NCBI GenBank assembly: GCA_949825045.1
Contig: OX463810.1
Coordinates: forward strand, 36,404,201 to 36,468,200
Origin: Argyresthia goedartella
Taxonomy: Eukaryota; Arthropoda; Insecta; Lepidoptera; Argyresthiidae
Direction of reading: 5' to 3'
DNA: 64,000 nucleotides
The notes beneath the pieces are model-generated. The model had not been told where the DNA came from. It searched no databases and saw nothing but the letters and a program-made list of their open reading frames with translations. The stretch's first letter is position 1; each line of letters opens with the position of its first letter. The position numbers and the translations under genes were made by a program. Of this stretch, positions 1 to 11,607 are shown one piece after another.

Positions 1-198
1 TCCTAAACGTAATAATTATTCCGTTTAGACCGCGCCGGCGAAATGATCGGCACAAAAAAAAAATAAAGCCAAACAATTAAATATTGCGAGCAATCTTACA
101 GACGTATACAAATAAGATCAAAACCAATAATTTGAATTAATTTTAGACCTACATATTTTTTTTGGAAAATTTTAGCCGGATGATGTACGTACATGATG

Positions 199-342
199 TA
201 CGTCTTAAGAAGGCAACGCTGGAAAGGTGATTGATAGGTAGTACGTGCTAGTTAAATAACATAGTTAACTAACTAACATAGTTAACTAACTAGCACGTAC
301 TACCTATCAATCACCTTTCCAGTGTTGCCTTCTTAAGACGTA
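199..342. repeat. 56-bp near-perfect inverted repeat (hairpin)
   Basis: Arms at 199-254 and 287-342 are reverse complements of each other with one mismatch (aacgctgg against aacactgg). The 32-base loop contains two copies of catagttaac. There is no ORF inside. It could be a foldback MITE or the source of a long hairpin transcript; I found no convincing target duplication. Confidence 0.85.
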
Positions 343-785
343 CGTATTGGCATGCGTTGTAGCGTACTCAATCGGATACTTTTAGAGCAGGTTTTATCAA
401 AATCCAAGAGATGGCGCTGTAGACGCGTGTACATACTTGCTTTGGCGCAAGATGAAAGTTAAACCACAGATACTATTGTTAAACCAACAAAAAGTACTTT
501 GTAATATTTCACACAAAGTGCCACGTTCGCGAGATGATTGGAAATTAAGGTAAATATTTGAGGACGTTGCTTCTTTTATCCCAATTGTCTAGCTAACGTG
601 ACACATAAGGTTAAAATATTACCAAAGTTTTTGGTTTTTTTAAGTATCCTCTTACTAATTTGGGTATATTTACAAAATTAATCATGCGCTGGGATATGGT
701 GTTGATGACGCTGCGACGCTTCGTGCGACTGCGGGGAGCGGGGCGAGGAAATTTTATTCAGATGAGAAAGCTATTTCTAATATCA
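343..785. other. no recognisable feature
   Basis: AT-rich sequence with a short GC-richer patch near 710-750. I see no coding frame, repeat or RNA gene. Confidence 0.5.
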
Positions 786-1070
786 GGGCAAAACACTGCG
801 GTAGCTTAGGTGAAGGATAAAGGGGGTGAGCGAAGCGAAGTACGTGTTAGGTTGAACATGTTAGAACAACAATATTATCATAGGGCAGAACACGAAGGAT
901 AAAGGGGTCCTTCGTGTTAGGTTGAACATGTAAGAACAACAAAAACTATAATAAGACGAGTATAAGTATTTTTTGTTGTTCTTACATGTTCAACCTAACA
1001 CGAAGGATAAAGGGGGGCTTCGCTTCGCTCACCCCCTTTATCCTTCACCTAAGCTACCGCAGTGTTTCCG
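786..1070. mobile_element. foldback copy of the hAT-like MITE family
   Basis: Outer arms at about 790-840 and 1018-1067 are inverted copies containing cactgcggtagcttaggtg. Inside them, further inverted copies of a block with acgaaggataaagg and ttaggttgaacatgt occur near 842-872, 890-946 and 973-1016. The same sequence blocks occur in the MITEs at 2798, 12719 and 24771, so this is an internally rearranged relative that lacks the outer terminal repeat (ctgatttgcacagcaaa). Confidence 0.7.
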
Positions 1071-1084
1071 GCTACCGAGTCATT

Positions 1085-1345
1085 ATCATCACTTATTCCA
1101 GATTAAGACGGTAATTTTTCAACATAAGCCTAGGTATACTGAAAAATAAACTTAAGTTTAGTCGGCCAATGTCAACCATATTTTCTTACCCATCTTCCCA
1201 TCTTTAGGCTCAACAGCGTCGAGGCTAAACTGCAGTTTAGCCGACTAATGTTGAAATCAGTTATCGCAATGAACATTATTTCGGACATTAGCCGAGGCTC
1301 GAAATTAATCTTAACACTAGCCGGCTAAACTAAAGTTTAGTTTCA
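1085..1345. repeat. three scattered copies of a gtttag(t/c)cgg(c) palindromic motif
   Basis: Variants of a short motif, aagtttagtcggccaatgt, cagtttagccgactaatgtt and tagccggctaaactaaagtt, recur in both orientations within 260 bases. They may be the worn ends of a small TIR element. There is no coding capacity. Confidence 0.4.
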
Positions 1346-2685
1346 CACCTATCTTTAGCCGTAACATGTATAAAATTAAAAAAGCATAGACCCCGACGAA
1401 TTGCAAACCTCCTTTTGTGAATCCGGTAAAAAAATGGCAAAGTAAATACCTCAAAGAAAATCTCTACATATTTATATTGGTATCCAGTTTTCGTCAACAT
1501 TATTATCCTGTCGTTCAAGTTAGTGAGATCATGAGCCGACAAATTTGTTGTACGACAATTAGTAAATCTCTTTTGTGAAAGTGTGGAGATAGAATGATGT
1601 TTATCCTATCCTATGACGTCTCCGATGAACGCCACGCTACTCCTTGTGCCCAACTGCGAGTGCACCTGCACATATAAACCCACATACACACATATACAAA
1701 TATTTAACCTCTCTATAACCGAGGGTAGTTGACGGGTCGCAATTTTTAACCTTTTGCCGCCATGGTAATAAAATTTAAGCTAGCGCCGCTAGTATGCAAG
1801 AGGTTAGAGCTCTTTGTAAGAAACTTCTATTTTATTCATGCGTCGGATGAAGTAAAAATATCTGTTAACCGCGAGACTTTCACACGAAGGGTTCCGTATC
1901 ATCGTGCAAGAAAAACGCAAAAAAAAACGTCTCAGGTATGGGGATGCCTTTTAATTTTGAAAATTGCGTGTAGTACAATTATTAAATTTATTCAAGTATG
2001 CGGATTTCTTTATTGCTGTAGATATTTACATATACTTAGCAAACGACATTTTTTGCCCTTCTCTACATTGGACCACTGTGGGAAAAGCATGGAGTAGAAA
2101 CTCTTTTGAAAATTGGTTGTTCAATATTAATTAATTACAATACTATTTATTATTATTAATAAGCACGAATAACTGATTACAAAATTTATTATTAACAGCA
2201 AGGTCTGTATTGAGCCAGATTAACCCCATACAGTCCCGACATTTAAGTTATCTTGAACATTGTAATATCCCTTTTTCAACAAAGTCGCTTTTTTACATTT
2301 TTAATTATAATTATAAAAAAGCATGCTTTTTACATTGCTCGAATGGCAATTTCAAAATCTCCAGAGATATCTTGTTGTAGCAGAGAATGCACTGACCCTT
2401 GAAAGAATTGCTAACCTACGCGAGTATAAACTAAGTTCATAATGATAATTATATGATAATTGTTATTGATTATTTATTATAAGCTTGTATATAACTGTGT
2501 GTAAATTTTACCAAGGTTCTGGCAGAATATCAGCGTTGCAGATCTTCTGCAACATTTGCTGAGTCAGAGCCTTTTCTCTGTTTGCAATGCATGTTTTTGT
2601 TTACTGCTGCTGAATGAATTGCTTGTCTGTAATTATAAACGTGTGTTGTAACAGTGGATAAAATGATTATCCATCTATCTAATGT
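1346..2685. other. unassigned AT-rich sequence; one dispersed-repeat fragment
   Basis: Short open frames here have no family motifs and look like chance. Near 1870-1915 there is a fragment of the lepidopteran dispersed repeat (gcgagactttcacacgaag followed by ggttccgta), also present at 26,857 and 62,936. Otherwise I see nothing. Confidence 0.4.
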
Positions 2686-3125
2686 GCTACTATAGCGGCA
2701 ACAGAAATACACATTATTTGAATTTTTAAACTCTCTACCTACTACGGGTCATGAGATACAACCCCGCTGATGGAGCGACGGACGGACAGTTAGTAATGGC
2801 TAGTATTTAATCGCACATCAAAAATACTGATTTGCACAGCAAAAACACTTTTTATGTTTTAAATAGTTTATTTGTACTCAAGTGTATATTTTAGTATTTT
2901 TTGTTGTACTTGCATGTTCAAACTAACACAAAGGATAAAGGGGGCTTTGCTTCACCCGGTGCTGCGGTAGCTAAAGGGGGATTCACCCCCTTTAGCTACC
3001 GCAGCATTTTACCCTGATATTTGCTGGGAAAATCAGTATTTTTAATGTGCAGTTTAATATTTCCCGTTAGTAATATGGTCCCGTTTGGCACCCTTCGGCC
3101 ACGGAACCCTAAGGAGCATTGCAGA
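2686..3125 (-). repeat. dispersed repeat R1, split by a MITE
   Basis: Read on the minus strand, 3066-3125 and then 2686-2797 form one copy of the repeat that is intact in plus orientation at 51,838-52,005: ggttccgt, cgggacc, attactaa, a run of gtccgtc, then tgttgccgct. The two halves are separated exactly by the MITE at 2798-3065, so the MITE inserted into an existing copy. Confidence 0.8.
2798..3065. mobile_element. hAT-like MITE with 8-bp target duplication
   Basis: The element has terminal inverted repeats of about 46 bp (left begins ggctagtatttaatcgcac, right is its imperfect reverse complement ending taatatttccc). It is flanked by direct copies of ttagtaat (2790-2797 and 3067-3074). Comparison with the uninterrupted R1 repeat, which has a single attactaa (its reverse complement) at this spot, confirms that the duplication is of target origin. 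An 8-bp duplication is characteristic of hAT transposons. It contains an inner inverted repeat around ctgcggtagctaaaggggg and no ORF, so it must be non-autonomous. Confidence 0.85.
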
Positions 3126-3394
3126 TCTAAAGTCTTTCTGTTCGATGTTGATAGAGCCTCCTATTGCGAGGTCGGTGGTGGTGGCCTACATACGCTGAGC
3201 ACTACCTGCTTGTGCCTGAAATGGGTTAAGTGGAAATCTATTATTTTATTCAATAATGCAATCTTGCGGAGTGGCTGAGGAAAATGGTCAGATTCTTGTG
3301 CTAAGGATAGTTTGAAACTGAATTTTAATAATCACGTACTAAATATTTTGTGTATGCTATAAGACAAAAACACTGTAGTTTGATGTTGAAAGTT

Positions 3395-3655
3395 TATTTT
3401 GTGCCTAGCTTTTGGTTATGATAGAATTCAAAGTATGACACACACAAAAATACAATACACAAACTGACTCGCATTCTCACTTAAATCTGTTTGGTCTAGA
3501 AATACATATTAGATTAGGTCTAGAAATATATATTTTGTGCCTAGCTTTTGGTTATGGTATCTAGAATTCAACGTATGACACAAACAAAAAATACAATACA
3601 CAAAACTGACTCGCAATCTCACTCGAATTTGGTTGGTCTAGAAATACGTATTTCT
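3395..3655. repeat. tandem duplication of a ~136-bp unit
   Basis: A block beginning ttttgtgcctagcttttgg at about 3397 is repeated at about 3533 and runs through a shared gactcgca...ctcact segment to tggtctagaaatac. The copies differ by small substitutions and indels. There is no coding potential. Confidence 0.75.
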
Positions 3656-3699
3656 CATCGAAGCTTTGGCGTGTATCAAAAGACAGACGACCTCGTGGT

Positions 3700-3805
3700 C
3701 ATGGGGCCGAGGTTGGAGAGGTAGGAAAAAACCCCCAAGTCTCAAATGTTTACATGTTTGTGATGTCGCTGTTTCCGGTTCTTACGACACAGGGTATCCA
3801 GTAAA
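3700..3805 (+). mobile_element. SINE-D 3' portion
   Basis: It contains the SINE-D body motifs aatgtttacatgtttgtgat, gtcgctgtttccggttc and acacagggtatcc, matching the fuller copies at 6880 and 33,182. The tRNA-like head is degraded. Confidence 0.55.
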
Positions 3806-3809
3806 TAAC

Positions 3810-3920
3810 TTAATTCATAATTTATTTATTGTGCTACACAAAACAGACAAACACATAATAGGAAAAATGTGCTCTACGGCGAGCTTAGCTCTAACAAGAG
3901 ATTTCTTACAGAAAACCATG
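3810..3920 (-). mobile_element. LINE 3' tail fragment
   Basis: On the minus strand it reads gaaatctcttgttagagc, then gctcgcc, then caataaataaattatgaat. The same order of motifs occurs at 11,608 and 34,320. This is a shared 3'-UTR of a non-LTR retrotransposon whose coding part is absent here. Confidence 0.55.
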
Positions 3921-6300
3921 ATGGGTAGGAAAAGTGATGGTTTAGCGGGGAAGAGCTGCGCTTACAATAAAACTGTATAAATACTACGAGTACTTTTACT
4001 ATATGCTACTAACAATACATACCATACAACAATACATACCATAACCACTAATTGCTAAAAATAGACTGCATACACAACGCATCAATAAATATAAACCAAA
4101 TAATACACATATGTATGGAATAGAGATCTAGAAAGTTCAAATTTGTAGGTTCTTTAAGAAACTAAAGAAGTCACGTAAACCCAGGCTGTCCGCGACAGCG
4201 CGGTTGGGTCACACATACAAAATTCATACCCCCCTGAATCTCGGTGAGTGAGGGGAAGGAGAGGGGTTGCCCATCGCCCGCCCGGGAGGGGGGGGGGGAC
4301 AATCATCCGATATTGAAATACCATTCTCTCACGATATACTGAAATAAGATATGAGCACGGCTCGCAATATGTCGTACAAGTACACACGCTACCCCGCACA
4401 AAGGGTTCTTTAATATATTCCCCCATTTACCGTTTACGAAAATAATAACACGTGGGCATCGTAGCCAGCGTACGAATAGGTACCGCAGCTTTCGCCTCGC
4501 GAGATTTCCGGAAACTAAAATATGCAGTGAGCTTGTGTTTTGAGAAATAGATAACTTGTAACATACATTATAATCACAACTTTATATAAGCGAATGTCTT
4601 CCATTACGCTGTGGTGAAGCGGTAGAGGACCATCCAAAAGCGAGACGTCCCGGGTTCGAAAAACAAATCCCGGCCGTGAGGGTAGCAAACATAAATCCCC
4701 TTTATTTTACTTGAATGTTACTGTTTCTAGTTACCACAAGAGGTCTTGAGCCACAGGAAAATATCTTAGAAAACAAACTAACATGATGCCACACCTTTTC
4801 CCCAACAGGTTGGCAAAGGAATCGCCGAAGCTATATTTTTCTATATGTTTGAACATTAACCTGCAAGGTCCTTCGAGCCGTCCTCCATCACGAGAGCAAC
4901 TGTTCGCGCACCATTTGCAGTTCACGAGTGAGTACTCAAAGCCGGCAACGAGCTATTTCAATACCGTGTCTATAATAGGCAGTTCAGTGCAGGTAGGGGC
5001 ACTTTCACCGAAGTACTTCGAACGTAACGATGGTCAGAGCTGGGAGCACCGATATTTGATAGATCGATAAGTATTTGAGTCGAGTCGAACCTTATGACGT
5101 TGTACTTTTTCGTGCTATCGTGATAATTATTTGTGCTACTTACAGTGAGAGAGTGTTTATGATATTACGCACTTCCTGTAGGAAACGGACGGACAGCCAA
5201 ACACGCAATTTCCTGTCGATGAAGGTGTAACTCCGCAGCCGACCGCAACTGAAGCCGACACGTGTTGTGTGAACACTCAGGCGACGCGTGTCGTCACACA
5301 CGTGAGTGATGCGTGATTATTCGTGAAAAGCGTCATCGATCTTATTTCTATTTGCAGGTTGAGTTTGCACAAACTGCCGTGCTTATCAAGTTTTGATATT
5401 GCGCCGCCCCAGGCCAAGACCGCTTGCGGCGGCGCTAGGCGAGCGACAGCGGGACTTGGGCGGGCGGGAGTGAGGCCAGGGCGGGCGGGAACTTCATTGC
5501 ACTGGGTAATAACTACGAGTTAATTGTACCCCCGCGCGGAGTTCCAGTTATGTCTAGGAAACTGCGGTACTAACAACTGTCGTCTCTAACAGTGATTCTC
5601 TTTATTCGGGCACCATGAAACCTGAGATCTAAGCTAATTTGAGGAGTTCTCGTCTCACATCTTGAAATAAGCATTTGAGTCGAGGCGTCTGGATGGGATT
5701 AGGATAACAGCCTTGGCTGGTTCGGGCCGGATTGCATAAGAACTTTTTTTGTGTATTTACAGCTTCCCACAATAAAAGTTGTCGTAACGTGAGTAGGCTT
5801 TTGTATTCAGGCTGCTAAGATTCTATCCCCCGAAGTGCTAACTCTCTTTCCATATTACGGCATTAACATTGGCATTTTATGAAAAAATAAGAGCCAAATG
5901 CTCGTTATATTTAGTTCTAAAAGTAGCTTTTGAGGATTTCCCTTTTGGGAAGAAAAAGTTACCCAAAATCTACTGACAAATTGTGATAGTATCGCTTGAC
6001 GGTGACGCATTTAGTATGGCTGCCAAGTAGAAAACTTTGCCCTCCAACAAACTAAAGAAAGGTTTAACGTCGATGTCTCGCGCTTCATGCGGGCCTAGTG
6101 AGATGGAACCACGCGTATTCATCATCCCAGGCACGATACATTACACTCACACAACACGCTCATAACACAACTATTAGTTGTGTCTTTATATCACAGAGTA
6201 AATTATATATGGCTTTATATTACGTACTAACTTTGGAAATTTAGCAAGAAGGACAAGAGATTATTTAATTAGATAAACGTAAGTGCCCGAGTTCAGATAG
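3921..6300. other. unassigned sequence with small SINE- and GC-rich patches
   Basis: Near 4612-4680 there is a tRNA-like stretch with a box-B-like gggttcgaa, probably a SINE head. At 4280-4300 there is a run of G. At 5400-5500 a GC-rich patch contains an inverted gcgccgcc/ggcggcgc pair. Short frames at 4154-4426, 4783-5070 and 5323-5523 show no family motif. No gene can be supported. Confidence 0.4.
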
Positions 6301-6304
6301 AAAA

Positions 6305-6600
6305 AGCTCCGTGGTCTATGGGTTTCACGCTTGCTTCACACACTGGAGATGCAGGTTCGAGTCCTGACCGTGTACCAATGAGATGATTAATTTGTCTCAA
6401 GTACATTATTGGTCGTTAAGTGTTTCAGATGACTTGTTAAGCAGTAGGTCCCGGCTTCTATCGCTACGTGATAGTGGTCGTAAAACCCCTCCATCAACCC
6501 GCACTGAGCCAGCGTGGTGGAGTATGGCTTAATCTTACTCGTATCCGGGTAAAGGCCTGTGCCCCTCGGTGAGGACATTAATGGGCCACATTTATTATCA
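6305..6600 (+). mobile_element. SINE-B, full-length copy
   Basis: The tRNA-like head has a box-A-like gtggtctatgggttt and the box-B sequence ggttcgagtcc. The body is shared with minus-strand copies at 9708 and 32,860 (gtaggtcccggct, gagccagcgtggtggagta, atccgggtaaaggcct) and ends near attaatgggcc. RNA polymerase III would transcribe it from the internal boxes; it has no ORF and would need LINE enzymes in trans. Confidence 0.85.
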
Positions 6601-6879
6601 ATATAAACGTAAGTGCACTTGAGTGCCTCTGCCACCCCGTAAAGGAAATGGCATGTTTGTTCACCATTCTAGGCAAGTAATATTCACCGACCTTTGTTTT
6701 TTTTTCAAATATCGTTTTGTTTAATGGCAAACAAATGTTGTGGATGGAATAACCTGTCCCTCAAATTAGCGTGAGCTGAGTCTTGAGAGACAGTCTCTCC
6801 CCGATAAGTGACTTTTACAATAGTACATTTTTGAGTACAATTCTCATTTGGAGGCTAGTGAAAATATGCTAATAGCATC

Positions 6880-7062
6880 TGTAACACTGCGGTTATGGCT
6901 CTGCCTACCATGCGAGAGGTCCCGGGTTCGATCCCCGGCTGGGGATACAGAAAAAATTATCCCCAGGTATTGGATGTTTATATGTGTGTGACGTCACTGT
7001 TTCTGGTTCCCACAACACAGGGTATGCTAACATGGGGCCAGAAGCAATATATGTGCCTGTTA
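6880..7062 (+). mobile_element. SINE-D copy
   Basis: The head ends in ggtcccgggttcgatcccc (box B). The body has ttggatgtttatatgtgtg, gtttctggttcccacaaca and ggggccagaagcaat. It lies directly upstream of a SINE-A copy at 7084. Related copies are at 33,182 (+) and 33,466 (-). Confidence 0.8.
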
Positions 7063-7083
7063 GTAAATGTTTATGTTTATATT

Positions 7084-7325
7084 GACGACCCGAATGGCCG
7101 ATTCGGCAGTGACGCTGCCTACGAAACCAAGGGTTCGAGTCCCGGTGGGGGCAAATGTTTGTTTGATGAGAACGGATGTTTGTACCCTAGTCATGGTTGT
7201 TTATCTATCTAAGTATAATATTTCTCTATATAAGTATATATATCGTTGTCTAGTACCCAAGATACAGGGAATCCTAGTTTGGGGCTAGATCAATGTGTGT
7301 AAAAGGTGTCCAAGGTATTATTTTT
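7084..7325 (+). mobile_element. SINE-A copy
   Basis: The tRNA-derived head has the box-A-like tggccgattcggcagtg and box B gggttcgagtccc. The body is shared with 21,357 and 31,044: acggatgtttgtaccctag, tggttgtttatctatct, gggaatcctagtttggggc, ending at tccaaggta. The T-rich tail follows. Confidence 0.85.
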
Positions 7326-8080
7326 ATTTTATATTATGATTATGTTGGTAGGCCCGTATAGGTCAGCATTACGATAGCAGTCATTGACCCGTCTGCTATC
7401 GGGAAACGAATCATACATGGTACCGGTCGCCTCACGAATTAAGAGAGCTGGGCGAAACTGGCGGTTATTACTGCACATACTTACGGTATCAATAATGACT
7501 ACAGCGCATTCAAGCCCACCGATCAAAACTCGTGAAGCGCCGTGTAACAATCGCCGACCTCTACCATGATATGCCAAACAACAGTCATTTCGAACGTTGC
7601 ACGTAACATACAGTGGTAGGCAGGAGTCAATGCACGCTATCTCTATGATGATCTGAAAAGACTATAGAGAAGACACATAAGCAACGGAGTCGTCGGGTCT
7701 TAGACGTCAATATGTCGGCTCATTGCTAACGCGGCGACTACAAATATATTGTGAATATTCCCAAAAGTATCCGTCTTGCGAAACGTGGGCAGAGCTGTGC
7801 TTCTGCAACCCCGTGGCAAAAGGTGTGAGATTTCGGGGGATTTTTCTCACCAGCACCTAAGTGCACATAACATACTAGCTATACATACCAACACGGCGAG
7901 CGTACGGGACGGACGGACGGCAGCGAATCAATCTCCGAGCCGGCCTTAACCGGATCATCTGCGCGTAATTAATCGTTTACAATCGTTTACAAGCTGGCAA
8001 CAAAACGTGACGGAAACAAAATACTTGTTGAACTTATTGTGAGTTGTTAATAAGGCTTTTATAAATTTGTTTAGAAATTA
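7326..8080. other. no recognisable gene
   Basis: Overlapping frames on both strands at 7329-7577 have no recognisable motif. The sequence contains a ggacggacgg stretch at 7908 and aatcgtttac repeated at 7972 and 7982. I see nothing else. Confidence 0.4.
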
Positions 8081-8208
8081 TTTATCGATAAATGGTTTAT
8101 TCCAAAATCTACAGATTTCCATTACAGATGCCAAATTAAAAAAAATACTAATGATTCCCAGTTTTACTGATTGGAACTGAGTCCAAAGATTCCTATCTCT
8201 ACAGATTC

Positions 8209-8681
8209 TTAAGGTGATACGAAAAAAAATATATAAAAGAAAAACGAAAGTGATATATGGTAGGGTTAATTACTTCCACATAAGAAAGAAAAGAGAGCGC
8301 AAACAATGCGCTCGACTCAAACTGAAATAAGGTAGCGCCAAACCACATAAAAATTGTTTAAAAATAAACTACGCCATTTTGGCAAAAATATTTTCAAGAA
8401 GAGTTCACGAATACATAATATCCACATTTTTAATGCAAATTCGTAATGAAATTAGTTAGGATTTCAGAATAACAGAAAAAAATAAAAAATAGAGGTCTTT
8501 ACTCAATTTACGTAATTCAATTCAATCAAGAAAATTTCATCCAACCGCGTTTGCCTTTAGTGAGAAACACTAAATAAACAAAAAAGTAAATAAACGTTTG
8601 CTCAAAAATCAAATATGTAGATGACTTTATAGTGGAGTAAATGGTTTCGAAAGAAACCCCTTTTTTTCGTATCACCTTGAT
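8209..8681. mobile_element. possible TIR element with 18-bp inverted ends
   Basis: The sequence aaggtgatacgaaaaaaa at 8211-8228 is the exact reverse complement of 8661-8678. The left end is preceded by tt, making ttaa; the right end continues as ttga. That would fit a piggyBac-type TTAA target with one mutated copy, but it is weak. The inside is AT-rich with no transposase. Confidence 0.45.
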
Positions 8682-8699
8682 AACTGTGCGAATTCCCAA

Positions 8700-9480
8700 C
8701 TCTACATTTCCTATTTGTACCAATTCTCAATTGTACATATATACATGTCTGTTCCCAGATGGGTTGGCAAAAGCTCATCATAGTCATACAAGTTACAACA
8801 AAGTGTCTTTTCTCAGATTTAGCATAGGCGTTAACTAATAGGTATAATCTTAGTCTACCTTCTTAAAATGCTTGACATCTCTCACAATTTTGTCTGTCAT
8901 TATTTTTGACAAGTGTCGTTGTGTTTGGCAGCTTTCACTATTTTTGACAGGTGTCACTATTTTTGACACAAGTCACTTATTTGCAAACTGAACACAAATA
9001 CTAGACACATTAATAAATTTTAATTAACATTTTAATATTTTTATTTGTCTGTGTATGTCAAAAATTATAAATAATTGACAGCTGTCAAACATTGATAAAG
9101 CTGTCAGAAATGTCATGACGGTAGGAGGTTACATTATGTAAAGTAATGCCTCTGTCACCCCATCTGAGAAAACACAGGTTATCGTGTCTTGCATGACTGT
9201 AGTCATCGGATTCTGTTGAAACGAAAATATAAAGAAATGGGAAACTGTAGACATGGGAATCTATAAACATAGCATTGTGTTAAAAAGAAAATCTGTAAAA
9301 ATGGGAATCTGTAGCCACCATGTGTTCAATCGGATAAAACGTGGGAATTTTATACTTTTTAACTGAAAAACTGTTTTCAACGAAACTAAGCGTAGGCACA
9401 ACTGAGAAAAAGGACGACGCCATGTTTGTTTTTGATTTGTTAATACACTTTTCCATCATGGTTTGGTCATTGGTCATTAC
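8700..9480. repeat. diverged inverted duplication with short gaca/tgtc tandem motif
   Basis: The stretch 8765-8835 (catagtcatac...tcttttctcagat) resembles the reverse complement of 9125-9215 (atctgagaaaacacagg...atgactgtagtcat). Between them, at 8890-8975, the phrase cactatttttgaca(g/c)(g/a)tgtc is repeated about four times. No frame is convincing. Confidence 0.4.
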
Positions 9481-9707
9481 ACATAACCAACATTAACACA
9501 AACAATTCAATCAAGCAGACACAAACGTAACGGGACGTTCGAAATGCGTTGATCCGAGTCAAAGCTAGCAGTTAACATGAGCCTCGCAGTTAAATCAGCT
9601 GAGGTCGCCCACCAAGGTCGCAACCTGCAACCACAATGTTACGTCACACAAATAAATCGTATTACGTTGAACAATGTTTGAATGGGTCGCCGAATACATA
9701 TAGATAT

Positions 9708-9990
9708 AATGTAGCCCATTAATGTCCCCACCGAGGGGCATAGGCCTTTACCCGGATACGAGTAAGGTTAAGCCATACTCCACCACGCTGGCTCAGTGCG
9801 GGTTGCAGCTGGCGACCACTACCACGTAGCGATAGTAGCCGGGACCTACAGCTTAACGTGTCATCCGAAACACCGAACGTCCGATAATGTACTTAAGATA
9901 ATTTAATTTTCTCATTGGTCATGGTCAGGAATCGAACCTGCATCTGATGTGTGAGAAGCGAGCGCGAAACCCAATAGACAACGGAGCTCT
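9708..9990 (-). mobile_element. SINE-B copy
   Basis: It matches the element at 6305 in reverse orientation across nearly its whole length. Box B reads ggaatcgaacc on the plus strand. The tRNA-like head ends at the reverse complement of agctccgt near 9990. Confidence 0.8.
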
Positions 9991-10127
9991 ACGAATACAT
10001 TTAAAAAGATTACAAAATAGAGTTATCTACCTAATAGTTAGACCCTACACTTGGTCAAACCTGCATCATGGTAATTATCCATTTACGGTTTGGCAAGGGA
10101 AGCATTACGTAAGCCATAAACATTTAT

Positions 10128-10200
10128 ATACAGGCATATACATTCTGGCCCCACGCTAGGATACCCAGAATCAGTGACGTCACACATATTTAGACAGTGT
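10128..10200 (-). mobile_element. SINE-D 3' fragment
   Basis: It contains ggcatatacattctggcc, ccacgctaggatacc and cagtgacgtcacacatat, the reverse complement of the SINE-D tail. The head is missing. Confidence 0.55.
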
Positions 10201-10324
10201 CGTGACGAGCTTTATTTGTTTTAAGACGGTCACGGTAATTTTGCGGATCAAATCAGGTTCCTAATCTGAATCGGCATAAGACATTGTGGTAACCCCCCCC
10301 CCGTGTCTTTTTTAAAATAATTTT

Positions 10325-10450
10325 ATTCAGAACTACCTAATGTTTTTTTGTGATATACATGTCAAACTAACACAAAGATTATTCGGGGGCTTCGCTGCAC
10401 TCGTCTTATTTAGTGTTCACCTAAACTATATACCGCAGTGTTTTTCCCGA
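10325..10450. mobile_element. degraded internal fragment of the hAT-like MITE
   Basis: It retains acatgtcaaactaacac, gggggcttcgct and gttcacctaaac...accgcagtgttt in the order seen in the MITE family, but has no terminal repeats. Confidence 0.5.
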
Positions 10451-11607
10451 AAAGATTTCTTCGTTCAATGATAGTTCTAAATATATATATTTTTATTTTT
10501 ATTACTTTTTTAGATCTTAAGTGGTCTTGTACGATTGTACGGTACCCTTAGTGTTCGAGACCCACCCGCAATTGACAACATTTCATTTTTGTTTAGGTAA
10601 AAAGATTTAATGTACATTGAGATATATTTGAATGCTTGATACGAAACACATTTAAATATATTTTTCTATTCATTCGTTTTAAAGATACTTTGAAAATATT
10701 CAGATATCCAGGATGTAGGCAGAAGAACAACAAATACCTTTGCTTAGCATTAAAAAATACTACCTGACACCAGCTGTCAAATATAATATTTAGCATAACC
10801 GTGCGTTCGATTTGTTTGATCGTCACCCACACCCGCATAAAACTAACAGAAGAATAGCACTATACATGTTCTACGCCTGCAAAAGAGATAGCATGTAAGG
10901 TGGACTTATGGCGGGCGTCAACTAAGACGTTCAAACCGAACGCAGCCTTTGTTTTTTTTTTACTTTCTGGGACAGGCAAAGACGAAGCCTTGACAATGAC
11001 ATTTTTTTATGTTCTGGCAAAGGTAACATGGTCCGTTATACCAACAGCAACTTTTCCCAAAAACTCAAGATTTAAAAAATTATTTAAATATGAAAAATAA
11101 AAATTTGGAAAATGATTAAATGAAAATCCCTTAAGCTCTCGACCAACTTTCGAATTAGCTATTAAAATTAATGGGTTAATAATTTTAAATGTTGTAAATA
11201 GACCGATTTTTATTCTGACTCTACTAGAAAACAGAAAAACATAGCTCGAGTTACTATACAATATGGAGTTGCTGCGATGTGGACTGATAGTGCGCTAAAC
11301 GAACTGATGAGCTGTGATGAAACTGGGTTCATTCCATTACACATCACAAACGATCCGGAGAGACCTTGCAATCAGTGTTGTATAGGGCGTGCAGTTTGTT
11401 CGCAAAACCGGGGAATAAAGGTCAAAATACCAATTTTAGATCTGGTTTCAACGATTCAGAAAATAATTATTAACGATGATATTGCAGAATGCTGCTTCAA
11501 ACACAGATACTCATATGACATGTTTATTGGATAATACTACATTATGTATAATACAAGTCAGCAAAGTAGATCACTATAGTGTACGCAAAGTTGATCACTA
11601 TACACGA
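10451..11607 (+). other. unassigned; one open frame of uncertain status at 11,202-11,537
   Basis: A plus-strand frame is open from 11,202 and has an ATG at 11,277, giving 85 residues with clustered cysteines (CNQCC, CSQN, ECC). I do not recognise it. It could be a fragment of a transposon protein or chance; no splice or promoter evidence is visible. The rest of the interval shows nothing. Confidence 0.2.

Noticed and set aside
1762..2097. 111-codon plus-strand frame beginning at an ATG
   Set aside because: It crosses a dispersed-repeat fragment and has no domain, splice or promoter support.
6305..6380. genuine tRNA gene
   Set aside because: Box A and box B are present, but there is no complete cloverleaf with paired acceptor stem, and the same head is followed by SINE bodies at several sites.
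8209..8681. confident piggyBac assignment
   Set aside because: Only one end has TTAA and no transposase is present, so the superfamily was left open.
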